From contig JACDAY010000003.1 in NCBI GenBank assembly GCA_013695195.1, positions 1-17,496 of the forward strand: DNA of 17,496 bases, written 5' to 3'. Below the pieces are notes generated by a model. That model was not told where the DNA came from, ran no database searches, and saw only the letters and a list, made by a program, of their open reading frames with translations. Position numbers and translations under genes: made by a program. Of this stretch, positions 1 through 6,073 are shown piece after piece (the stretch's first letter is position 1; every line of letters begins with the position of its first letter). This stretch comes from Blastocatellia bacterium (lineage in GTDB: Bacteria > Acidobacteriota > Blastocatellia > Pyrinomonadales > Pyrinomonadaceae).

Positions 1-639
1 GTCATCTTCCTCGTTCTCGTCGTCGTCGGTAGTCCCAAGGTATTCGTCCGTTTCAACGTTTTTCATCGATTCCTCTTCGTAACGGGCAAGCTCGGCGGCC
101 TTGTATTGAGCTTCTGCAACGGTTTCCTGTTTTTCACTGGCCTCGCGTGCCTTCAGCATATTGCAGCTTCCTTCAAGCACGGCGCCGTCTTCGATCAAAA
201 GCCTCGGCGTCTGCACATTGCCGATAACCCGCGAAGTGCGCCCAAGCTGAATTTTCTCAGTCGCTATAATATCGCCGTTAACGGTTCCGTTTATCATTGC
301 GGATGATACCGCAACATTTGCATCGACCTGGCCGTTCGTGCCGACGAGCAGAGTTCCGGAATCAGAGGTAACTGTTCCGACCAAATGCCCGTCGACCCGC
401 AGCATCGCCTGAAACTCGGTTTCACCTGTAAGCGTTGTCCCGTGCCCGACAAAGCCGCTCAACCGGCCTTCCTTTATATCGCGGGCCATCGATTCGCTGT
501 CGGTTACGGCACGCGACGAGGGTGAAGCACTTTCGCTGGAATATTGATACACCGGAGCTGTCTCCTGCTGCTGCGGCTGGCCCTGATAGTTTGTTTCGTT
601 CGATGGCTCCGTTCTGGAACTTCTTCCCATTCTAATCAT
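1..639 (-). CDS. Bactofilin (polymer-forming cytoskeletal protein), 3' end beyond window
   Basis: Translating the minus strand from an ATG at 639-637 gives 213 codons with no stop before the window edge, so the C-terminus is missing. Bactofilins polymerise without nucleotide into filaments on the inner membrane and help set cell shape or place envelope enzymes. The N-terminal 55 or so residues are polar and low-complexity (QGQPQQQETAPVYQY, then a Ser-rich run), as in the disordered tails of the family. From about residue 60 comes the beta-helix core with repeating short turns: GFVGHGTTLTGE, RVDGHLVGTV, LLVGTNGQVDANV, MINGTVNGDI, RVIGNVQTPRLLIEDGAVLEG. After the core the chain turns charged and probably helical, ending in an acidic Asp/Glu-rich stretch. 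AAAGGAG lies 10 nt upstream of the chosen ATG, which decides the start over the ATG three codons on. The gene diverges from ttcA. The family call is firm; the cellular role is inferred. Confidence 0.9.
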   Translation of the reverse strand, partial: MIRMGRSSRTEPSNETNYQGQPQQQETAPVYQYSSESASPSSRAVTDSESMARDIKEGRLSGFVGHGTTLTGETEFQAMLRVDGHLVGTVTSDSGTLLVGTNGQVDANVAVSSAMINGTVNGDIIATEKIQLGRTSRVIGNVQTPRLLIEDGAVLEGSCNMLKAREASEKQETVAEAQYKAAELARYEEESMKNVETDEYLGTTDDDENEEDD

Positions 640-1116
640 AGCTTTGAAACTCCTTTAAAATTCTAAGATTTGAAACGGCAGTTTAACCGGGAGAAGACCC
701 TGAAGATTTATATCAATTTAACTTGCCGAGGTATGTGACACCGAAATTGATCTACTATTCAATCTTAATCGACCGAATGCAATGTGTCCAGCTTTTTTTG
801 AGAGCCGGCAATGCGGATTCTGGGTAGTGGTTCAGTTTGAATTTCTTTTGGGGATCGATTTTGATTTAGAACAACAGGCCACCCCGACGGGGCTTGCGAC
901 CTGTTTCCCCTCTTGGCCGTCTACAAACAGGACATCCCTCCGGGACTATTCTTGCTCCGCCAGGAGCAGCCTGTTTGTAGAAAAACATGTCGGCCGAACT
1001 GTTTTAGCTCCACAGGAGCGGCCTGTTCATTGACTATATATAACCGGTCTATAAAAACAATTTTTCAAACTGAACCAATACTGGATTCAGCCAGGGTTTG
1101 TTAAATCGCTTGCGGC
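640..1116. other. Divergent intergenic region bactofilin / ttcA
   Basis: This 477-bp gap lies between two divergently transcribed genes and must carry both promoters, but I cannot identify either with confidence. It contains an 8-bp inverted repeat (ATCAATTT 712-719, AAATTGAT 744-751) on the bactofilin side and the hairpin cassettes at 875-1026 described separately. A TTGACT at 1030 and a TATAAA at 1050 face ttcA, but their 14-bp spacing is too short for a convincing sigma-70 promoter. Reading frames through 782-1104 are translations of the repeats and resemble no protein. Confidence 0.6.
875..1026. repeat. Array of short hairpin cassettes with CCTGTTTGTAGA motif
   Basis: Four small stem-loops follow one another: CCCC-gac-GGGG (882-892), TCCC-tcc-GGGA (935-945), GCTCC-gcca-GGAGC (954-967) and GCTCC-aca-GGAGC (1007-1019). 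Three of them are followed within a few bases by CCTGTT. The middle two sit inside a perfect 12-bp inverted repeat, TCTACAAACAGG (920-931) and CCTGTTTGTAGA (970-981). The modular make-up suggests a mobile or dispersed intergenic repeat present elsewhere in the genome; that is inference, since only one locus is visible here. Confidence 0.7.
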
Positions 1117-2043
1117 GTGCAAAAATTAAAGGTTTGGGAGGTTGTGGAAAAATTGTTCGCGGAAACTAAAACTAAATCGAAGCTGCTCAAAAAGATGGGC
1201 AATGCTATCGCGGATTTTTCGATGATCGAAGATGGCGATAAGGTGATGGTGTGCCTTTCGGGCGGAAAGGACAGCTATACGATGCTCGATCTACTGCTCG
1301 ACGTCCAGAAGCGAGCACCGGTTAAATTCGGGATTCTTGCGGTAAATCTCGACCAAAAACAGCCCGACTTTCCCGAGGAAGTACTGCCAAATTATCTTGA
1401 AGGCCTCGGCGTAAATTACCGCATTGTTGAAGAAGATACTTATTCGATCGTAACCAAGCATATTCCCGAAGGTAAGACTTACTGCTCTTTATGCTCTCGG
1501 CTACGGCGCGGAATCCTGTACTCGACCGCCATCGAGGAAGGCTGCACTAAGATCGCGCTCGGCCATCACGCCGACGATATAATCGCCACCTTCATGCTCA
1601 ATCTTTTCTACGTCGGGCAATTGAAAGCGATGCCGCCCATCCTGCGCAACGACGCTGGAAATAACACGATCATCCGCCCGCTCGCTTACTGTCAGGAAAA
1701 AGAGATCGTCAAATATTCCGAAGAAAGAAAGTTCCCCATCATCCCCTGCAACCTTTGCGGCTCGCAGCCGAACCTGAAACGCGCCCGCGTCAAACGGCTG
1801 CTAAACGAGCTTGAAAAGGAAACTCCGTTCATTCGCAGCTCGATAATGACCGCGCTCACAAATGTTACCGGCTCGCACCTGCTTGATAACCAGCTCTACG
1901 ATTTCCGCAATTTCGAACCGCTGATCAAGAAAATTCCCGGCGGGCACGGAAGCGTGGAAAAGGAATTGGACGCCGTGTTCGACCACAGTGAAATTGCCTT
2001 GGCGCCGGATATGATGGAAGTGGTTGGTATCGAGAGGAATTAG
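1117..2043 (+). CDS. ttcA: tRNA 2-thiocytidine(32) synthetase TtcA
   Basis: TtcA is a cytoplasmic ATP-dependent [4Fe-4S] enzyme that replaces the 2-oxygen of cytidine 32 in certain tRNAs with sulfur, drawing sulfur from a cysteine desulfurase. The 308-residue product matches E. coli TtcA along its length. Visible are the PP-loop CLSGGKDSY (residues 46-54), NLDQKQPDFPE, the cluster-binding pair YCSLCSRLRRG (C123, C126), GHHADD (150-154) and the third cluster cysteine in IIPCNLCGSQPN (C211/C214). The start is GTG at 1117, the first possible after an in-frame stop at 1102; no clear ribosome site precedes it. GGGAGG at 1136-1141 could instead serve a TTG at 1153, which would drop 12 residues without touching the conserved core. 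It diverges from the bactofilin gene. A desulfurase able to supply sulfur lies at 10212-11357. Confidence 0.95.
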   Translation: MQKLKVWEVVEKLFAETKTKSKLLKKMGNAIADFSMIEDGDKVMVCLSGGKDSYTMLDLLLDVQKRAPVKFGILAVNLDQKQPDFPEEVLPNYLEGLGVNYRIVEEDTYSIVTKHIPEGKTYCSLCSRLRRGILYSTAIEEGCTKIALGHHADDIIATFMLNLFYVGQLKAMPPILRNDAGNNTIIRPLAYCQEKEIVKYSEERKFPIIPCNLCGSQPNLKRARVKRLLNELEKETPFIRSSIMTALTNVTGSHLLDNQLYDFRNFEPLIKKIPGGHGSVEKELDAVFDHSEIALAPDMMEVVGIERN

Positions 2044-2063
2044 GAATGGAACACGATGGGCAC

Positions 2064-2086
2064 TGAAAAGCACGGATTTTCACGGA
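2064..2086. repeat. Short hairpin / repeat remnant between ttcA and the hydrolase
   Basis: TGAAAA (2064-2069) and TTTTCA (2077-2082) can pair around GCACGGA, and CACGGAT occurs in close tandem (2071-2077 and 2081-2087). It resembles a remnant of a dispersed repeat of the CACGGATTTTCACGGAT type. It has no T-run on either strand, so I do not call it a terminator. Confidence 0.35.
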
Positions 2087-2148
2087 TCTATATGAATATA
2101 TTAAAGCGGCGATAAATAATGTGCGGATTTGTTTGAATAAACAACGCT

Positions 2149-2862
2149 ATGAGCGAAGTAAATTTGCATACCGACTTGAATTTAAGGGCCGAAATCAGGC
2201 TTTATTACGACCTTTACATTCCAGAAAATGCCAAAAAATACGCGCCGTTGCTGATCGCCGTTCACGGTTACGGCGCCCACAAACGCTATATGATGCGCGA
2301 AGCGAGATTAGTTACTCCCGTCGATTGGGTGATCGCCTCGATTCAAGGCCCGCACCAGCATTTTCGCGTAAACGGCGAAGGCTACCGCGTCGGTTTCGGC
2401 TGGCTGACCGATCACAGGCCGGAAGAATCCGTCTCGCTTCACCATAATTTTCTTCTAGAACTGATCAAAAAGCTCGCCGGCGAAGAGATAATCGACCCGG
2501 AAAGGATATTTCTCTACGGTTTCTCCCAAGCCTGCGCGCTCAATTTCCGCTTCGCTTTTACTAACCCAGACATTTTACGCGCTCTCGTCGGCATCTGCGG
2601 CGGCATTCCGGGCGATCTGGAGACAAATCCGGTTTACAAACTCTTTGCGGCTGATACTTTCTATTTATATGGAGACGATGATGAGTTTTATACCCAGGAA
2701 AAACTTAAAGGATTCGAGCAAAAACTGCGGGATCGCCTGCCGAACTTTCAGTCAAAGCAGTATAATGCGAAGCACGAAATCACCGACGATATGCGGGAGG
2801 ATATAAAGATATTTTTGTCGAAAGAGCGGGGGGTAAGTCGCCCTTCCCGCCCTGTAAACTAA
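2149..2862 (+). CDS. Alpha/beta-hydrolase, phospholipase/carboxylesterase-like
   Basis: This 237-residue protein has the layout of the small cytoplasmic carboxylesterase/phospholipase family. LLIAVHGYGAH (residues 34-44) supplies the oxyanion-hole HG and follows the first core strand. FLYGFSQACAL (121-131) is the nucleophile elbow G-F-S-Q-A with Ser126 as nucleophile. YGDDDEFY (174-181) carries the likely acid Asp, and YNAKHEI (205-211) the catalytic His209. The length is usual for the family and no signal peptide is seen. The substrate cannot be told from sequence; esterases, lysophospholipases and peptide-releasing members look alike. The ATG has no clear ribosome site, and the gene starts 105 bp after ttcA on the same strand. 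The last ten or so residues (ERGVSRPSRPVN) are encoded by one arm of an inverted repeat, so the natural C-terminus may have been changed by repeat insertion. Confidence 0.85.
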   Translation: MSEVNLHTDLNLRAEIRLYYDLYIPENAKKYAPLLIAVHGYGAHKRYMMREARLVTPVDWVIASIQGPHQHFRVNGEGYRVGFGWLTDHRPEESVSLHHNFLLELIKKLAGEEIIDPERIFLYGFSQACALNFRFAFTNPDILRALVGICGGIPGDLETNPVYKLFAADTFYLYGDDDEFYTQEKLKGFEQKLRDRLPNFQSKQYNAKHEITDDMREDIKIFLSKERGVSRPSRPVN

Positions 2863-2958
2863 TTTTAACAGAAATCTTGATACGCTAAATAAATCCTGTT
2901 GGAAAAAGAATTATTGCAGCCAGCTGCAGTCTGGAAGGGTTGCTTGCACCCGCTCTTT
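2821..2958. repeat. Imperfect inverted repeat spanning the hydrolase 3' end
   Basis: The left arm (2821-2847) reads AAAGAGCGGG, a 10-nt variable part, then CCCTTCC. The right arm (2933-2958) is its inverted copy, GGAAGGG, nine bases, then CCCGCTCTTT. Both outer blocks (10 bp and 7 bp) match perfectly. The right arm is followed by a T-run (2956-2961), so a plus-strand transcript of the hydrolase gene could end here through a very long stem-loop, but the 85-nt spacing makes a simple intrinsic terminator doubtful. The right arm ends at the cdaR stop codon. Confidence 0.6.
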
Positions 2959-2959
2959 T

Positions 2960-3895
2960 TTAATTCATCTTTAATTGTCTGATTTCAACTTTCCCTTCAA
3001 TCCCAGGCGGCAATGTAAGTTGTGGCGTATCTTCCCCGGACGCGTTTTTTACGATTTCGACCTGCAGATCATCGGCGCGAAGATTATCAAACAGCGACTT
3101 TCCTCCAAACAGTACAACGGTTGCTTTCTTTGCGGGATCATTATTTACCGGCACAAGATAAAGCCTCTCGATGTGTTTTTCGCCGATGCGGAATGTAACG
3201 TCTACTACCGTTTCGAGCGGCGTGGCCTTCGGGTTTGAAATACTGATCGGAACCTGTCTCGCGGTGAAATCTTCTCTATGATCGCTTAGATCGATACTTT
3301 CTGTGGAAACGGACATTAATGATCTGATAAAACCCGCCGGGCCGCGGACACGGACTTTTTGCGGCGTTACCGTTTCGCTGTAAATCTCAAAATCCACGGG
3401 AACGGCGCCTTCGGTCTCGGCTTTTACCGGAATGTCTTTTTCTTCCACCGACTCCAGCCTTACAGCGATCTTGTTCGGCTGAATTTCATCGAGCTTTACG
3501 CCGGTCGGCAGTGCAACTGTTACATTTTCAGGGGTCAACTGAATCACCCGGTCGCCGGTAGAGACGTCCGTCAGATCGAGCGAAACGATCAGGTCGTTTT
3601 TATTTATCTGATCGATCTTTCGCTTATCGCCGCTGATGACTATATCAACATCCTGAATAGGAGAATTCGTCACCTCGGTATCATTCGAAAAACGAAGCGT
3701 AAGCGGAACGCCGCTCATTCGCGTTGTCGTCGGCGTGCTCAGGCCTGTTACGCCGACCCAAAGAGCGATGGTAATAACGAGCGCCACAAGTTTCATCAAC
3801 CAATCTTCGAGGAAGACCTTGCGAAGAAGGTTTTTCAAAAACGGCCATCCAGCCCGTTTTTCATGTGAATTTTCGGTTTCAGATAACATACTCAT
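2960..3895 (-). CDS. cdaR: CdaR-like YbbR-domain protein, regulator of the diadenylate cyclase
   Basis: CdaR-type proteins are membrane-anchored, carry YbbR domains outside the membrane, and modulate the c-di-AMP cyclase CdaA encoded beside them. From the ATG at 3895 the product is about 311 residues. A polar N-terminus (MSMLSETENSHEKRAG) leads to one membrane anchor, WLMKLVALVITIALWVGVTG (about residues 33-52). Beta-rich YbbR-like repeats follow, each with a proline/valine-rich pattern such as GVPLTLRF, IPVKAETEG and KVRVRGP. The frame stays open to a TTG at 3991, which would add 32 residues and sit 9 nt after the cdaA stop with AGGA 12 nt upstream. I prefer 3895 because the extra segment is spanned by an inverted repeat with no family resemblance. 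It is the last gene of a CDF-cdaA-cdaR run on the minus strand. Family call firm, start uncertain. Confidence 0.85.
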   Translation of the reverse strand: MSMLSETENSHEKRAGWPFLKNLLRKVFLEDWLMKLVALVITIALWVGVTGLSTPTTTRMSGVPLTLRFSNDTEVTNSPIQDVDIVISGDKRKIDQINKNDLIVSLDLTDVSTGDRVIQLTPENVTVALPTGVKLDEIQPNKIAVRLESVEEKDIPVKAETEGAVPVDFEIYSETVTPQKVRVRGPAGFIRSLMSVSTESIDLSDHREDFTARQVPISISNPKATPLETVVDVTFRIGEKHIERLYLVPVNNDPAKKATVVLFGGKSLFDNLRADDLQVEIVKNASGEDTPQLTLPPGIEGKVEIRQLKMN

Positions 3896-3898
3896 TAA

Positions 3899-3994
3899 GT
3901 TCTGAGTTAAAGCTTCAGCGTGTGTCTTCGATTTTTCAACACCACTCACGAAGTCAGTTCTGACAAAACGCCCGCTGAAGCGTGAACTCAAAAC
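3899..3994. repeat. 22-nt imperfect inverted repeat between cdaA and cdaR
   Basis: The segments 3899-3920 and 3973-3994 are inverted copies matching at 19 of 22 positions, sharing the blocks GAGTT and GCTTCAGCG, with a 52-nt spacer. The spacer itself holds GTCAG-tt-CTGAC (3953-3964). In the cdaA-cdaR message the whole segment can fold into a branched stem-loop just ahead of the cdaR start chosen here. It could be a dispersed repeat or an element tuning cdaR expression. Confidence 0.7.
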
Positions 3995-4000
3995 CGTGAA

Positions 4001-4840
4001 CTATCCTATCGTTATTTCACTTTCCGCTTCATTCATAGTCTTTGCCGGCTCGCGTTTCTTTTGGATAAGCGGAATTTCCATTGCGTCGAGTAGCAGTTTG
4101 CGAAGCTGCGTCGTATCTATGTTCCGCCGTATTTCGCCGGCCGAGACATAAGTAATCAAGCCGGTTTCTTCCGACACCACGAGCGATATCGCATCGGTTC
4201 CCTCGGTAATCCCGATCGCAGCCCGGTGCCGCGTTCCCAACTCGCGTGAAATGCCGGGATTTTTGGTCAGCGGCAAAAATACTGAAGCTGCGGCAAGCCT
4301 TTCATTCTGAATAATCACAGCTCCATCATGGAGCGGCGTAGCAGGATTGAAAATGGTTACCAGTATGTCATATCCCACCCTGGCATCGAGCTGAACGCCG
4401 GCGTCGATAAAATTACGCAAACCAACATTTCTCTCGATAACGATCAACGCTCCGGTCTTTTCGGAGGCAAGAGTCGTTACCGCGAGCACGATCTCGTCGT
4501 AAACGCTGCCGCCGAATTGTCCCCGCTGCTTTCTCAAAATCGGAAAGCGCAGGTGGTTCGCAAAATAGATCAGCGCCTGCCGGATCTCCGATTGGAAAAG
4601 CACGATGATCGCAAACCCGATATAAACTACTGCATAGCGCAGGACGAATTCGAGCGTTGCCAGATCCTGCGCAACCGCCAGCCAATAAAGCACCGCGAGC
4701 AGAACGAGCCCTACAATCGTCGGTACCGCGCGGGTCCCGCGAAGAAGGCGCAGCACGACATACACAATAATAAAGACCAACGCGATATCTAGCACGCTTC
4801 GCACGGTATTTATCGTCGGAATGTAGCCGGTGAAATCCAT
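4001..4840 (-). CDS. cdaA: Diadenylate cyclase CdaA (c-di-AMP synthase)
   Basis: CdaA condenses two ATP into cyclic di-AMP, a messenger controlling potassium/osmolyte balance and envelope integrity. The 279-residue protein is colinear with CdaA/DacA. Three N-terminal membrane segments are seen (about 17-33, 40-56, 67-83), then a linker, then the DAC domain (about 110-245). The domain carries both signature motifs intact, PLHDGAVII (DGA 172-174) and GTRHRAAIG (RHR 204-206), so it should be active. SEETGLITYVSAGEIRRN closes the domain. The ATG at 4840 is supported by homology (MDFTGYIPTINTVRS-type N-terminus). The gene lies 92 bp after the CDF transporter and 105 bp before the chosen cdaR start, same strand. 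In many Firmicutes cdaA-cdaR is followed by glmM; here the gene beyond cdaR is the oppositely oriented hydrolase. Confidence 0.96.
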   Translation of the reverse strand: MDFTGYIPTINTVRSVLDIALVFIIVYVVLRLLRGTRAVPTIVGLVLLAVLYWLAVAQDLATLEFVLRYAVVYIGFAIIVLFQSEIRQALIYFANHLRFPILRKQRGQFGGSVYDEIVLAVTTLASEKTGALIVIERNVGLRNFIDAGVQLDARVGYDILVTIFNPATPLHDGAVIIQNERLAAASVFLPLTKNPGISRELGTRHRAAIGITEGTDAISLVVSEETGLITYVSAGEIRRNIDTTQLRKLLLDAMEIPLIQKKREPAKTMNEAESEITIG

Positions 4841-4849
4841 ATGAATAAT

Positions 4850-4929
4850 AGTTTCGAGTTTCGAGTTCCAAGTTAAGAATTTTGTCGTGGGCTCCCAACT
4901 CGGAACTCCGAACTCGAAACTCCGAACTC
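4850..4929. repeat. Heptamer tandem repeats arranged as an inverted pair upstream of cdaA
   Basis: On the plus strand 4897-4929 is built of heptamers AACTCGG, AACTCCG, AACTCGA, AACTCCG, AACTC. The opposite strand of 4850-4874 reads AACTTGG, AACTCGA, AACTCGA, AACT. The two blocks form an inverted repeat over 25 nt (22 matches) with a 22-nt loop. It fills nearly all the 92-bp gap between the CDF stop and the cdaA start, so it sits in the cdaA leader. Frames across it give SEFRVRSSEL-type peptides that are artefacts of the repeat. Confidence 0.8.
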
Positions 4930-4932
4930 TCT

Positions 4933-5865
4933 TTACCCAATATGTTTCGGATTTTCCTCTTCGACATCGCCGTCGGAAAGGTTCGCCACTTCCAAGAATA
5001 TCATATCGACTTTCGGCTCGGCTTCCTTCATTTTTGCTTCGACCTCCGCAACGGTTTTAACAATGTCCGTGCTTGTCAGGCCGTCCTTAACATTGAAGCG
5101 GACATTTACCAGAATCTGCTTCGGCGCCATGTGCATGGTCAAAAGCTCGATGACTTTATTGACATTCGGGTGGCCGCTGATCGCCGCGCGGATCGCTTCG
5201 ACCGACTTCGGGATCGCAGCTTCGCCAAGCAAAAGCCCACGCGATATCCGTGCCAAAACAAAGGCAACAACCGCCAAAACCACACCGATCGCCATCGACG
5301 CGACGCCGTCCCAATAAGCCCCGTAATGATCCGCAAGATAAATGCCGATCCCTGCCAGTACAATTCCGATGAGGGCGGCGGAATCCTCAAAAATAACAGT
5401 CTTTGCCGTTGGATCCTTGGATTCACGTAGGTACTGCATGAACGGAAGGCCTTCGTGATGAGCTTCCGTTATCTCCTGATAAAGAGCGAGAGCGATCGAG
5501 CCGGCTTCTAGCACAAACGATATGCCGAGTATCCAATACGCCCAATTGACATTCTCCGGCGCGTGCGGATGCGTCAGTTTTTGGAAGCCTTCGTATAGCG
5601 CAAAGGTTGCACCGACGCCGAAAATAAAGATCGCGGCGATGAATGACCAGAAAAACCGCTCCTTTCCATACCCGAAAGGATGCTTTTCCGAGGGAGGCTG
5701 CTTAAAAAAGCGCAGGCCTAAAAGCAAAAAGACCTGGTTGGTCGTATCCGCCAGCGAGTGTAAAGTTTCCGCCATCATGCCGGACGAACCAGTCATGATC
5801 GCCCCGATAAGCTTCAAAACCGTGATCAGCCCGTTGGCAATAAGTGCACCAAGAACAGCTAACAT
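4933..5865 (-). CDS. Cation diffusion facilitator transporter, ZnT9-like branch
   Basis: CDF proteins are dimeric inner-membrane antiporters that move Zn2+ or related divalent metals out of the cytoplasm against protons. The 310-residue product has the six-helix region (about 1-220) and the C-terminal metallochaperone-like domain (about 220-295). TM2 carries AETLHSLADTTNQ (H36, D40). TM5, where most bacterial members have H-x-x-x-D, has instead IFEDSAALIG (E160, D161), the pattern I recall from the SLC30A9/ZnT9-like branch. The substrate is therefore less certain than for YiiP-type exporters. HPFGYGKER (62-70) between TM2 and TM3 is typical. The start is well set: AGGAG lies 7 nt before the ATG at 5865. 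It may be co-transcribed with cdaA and cdaR, 92 bp downstream, although a repeat lies between. Confidence 0.9.
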   Translation of the reverse strand: MLAVLGALIANGLITVLKLIGAIMTGSSGMMAETLHSLADTTNQVFLLLGLRFFKQPPSEKHPFGYGKERFFWSFIAAIFIFGVGATFALYEGFQKLTHPHAPENVNWAYWILGISFVLEAGSIALALYQEITEAHHEGLPFMQYLRESKDPTAKTVIFEDSAALIGIVLAGIGIYLADHYGAYWDGVASMAIGVVLAVVAFVLARISRGLLLGEAAIPKSVEAIRAAISGHPNVNKVIELLTMHMAPKQILVNVRFNVKDGLTSTDIVKTVAEVEAKMKEAEPKVDMIFLEVANLSDGDVEEENPKHIG

Positions 5866-5920
5866 TCCATATCTCCTGATTCTTGAATGAATGCAACCCT
5901 AATTGTTAAACACAAGATTA

Positions 5921-6060
5921 AACCGCTGAGACGCAGAGGAAATCAACCGCAGATGGACGCGGAGACGATTAACATTTAAATTCATTTTATATATTCCATA
6001 TCTGCGTTCATCCGCGTATATCGGCGGTTACAATTCTCATTCTCTGCGTCTCTGCGGTGA
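5921..6060. repeat. About 140-bp two-part inverted repeat between protease and CDF genes
   Basis: The outer arms are ACCGCTGAGACGCAGAG (5922-5938) and an inverted copy at 6041-6058 differing at one position. The inner arms start with AACCGCAGATGGACGCGGA (5945-5963) and have a looser inverted copy at about 6000-6029. The loop is AT-rich. It has the look of a dispersed intergenic element able to fold into a long stem, and it occupies most of the 208-bp gap. A degenerate piece of the outer arm (AACCGCTGATGCACTCAGA, 7176-7194) lies just before the protease start. Confidence 0.75.
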
Positions 6061-6073
6061 AAATTTGTATTTA

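Noticed and set aside
875..1026. CRISPR array
   Set aside because: The repeated parts are short, differ between units, are unevenly spaced, and there are no cas genes.
1030..1055. Sigma-70 promoter for ttcA (TTGACT ... TATAAA)
   Set aside because: The 14-bp spacing is too short for a confident call.
782..1104. Two overlapping plus-strand open frames upstream of ttcA
   Set aside because: They translate straight through the hairpin cassettes, have no ribosome site and no protein-like composition.
2821..2961. Intrinsic terminator for the hydrolase gene
   Set aside because: The right arm has a T-run, but the paired arms are 85 nt apart and the left arm is inside the coding sequence, so I list it only as a repeat.
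4413..4967. 184-codon minus-strand frame beginning inside the CDF 3' end
   Set aside because: It overlaps cdaA out of frame, and its N-terminus is the heptamer repeat read as protein.
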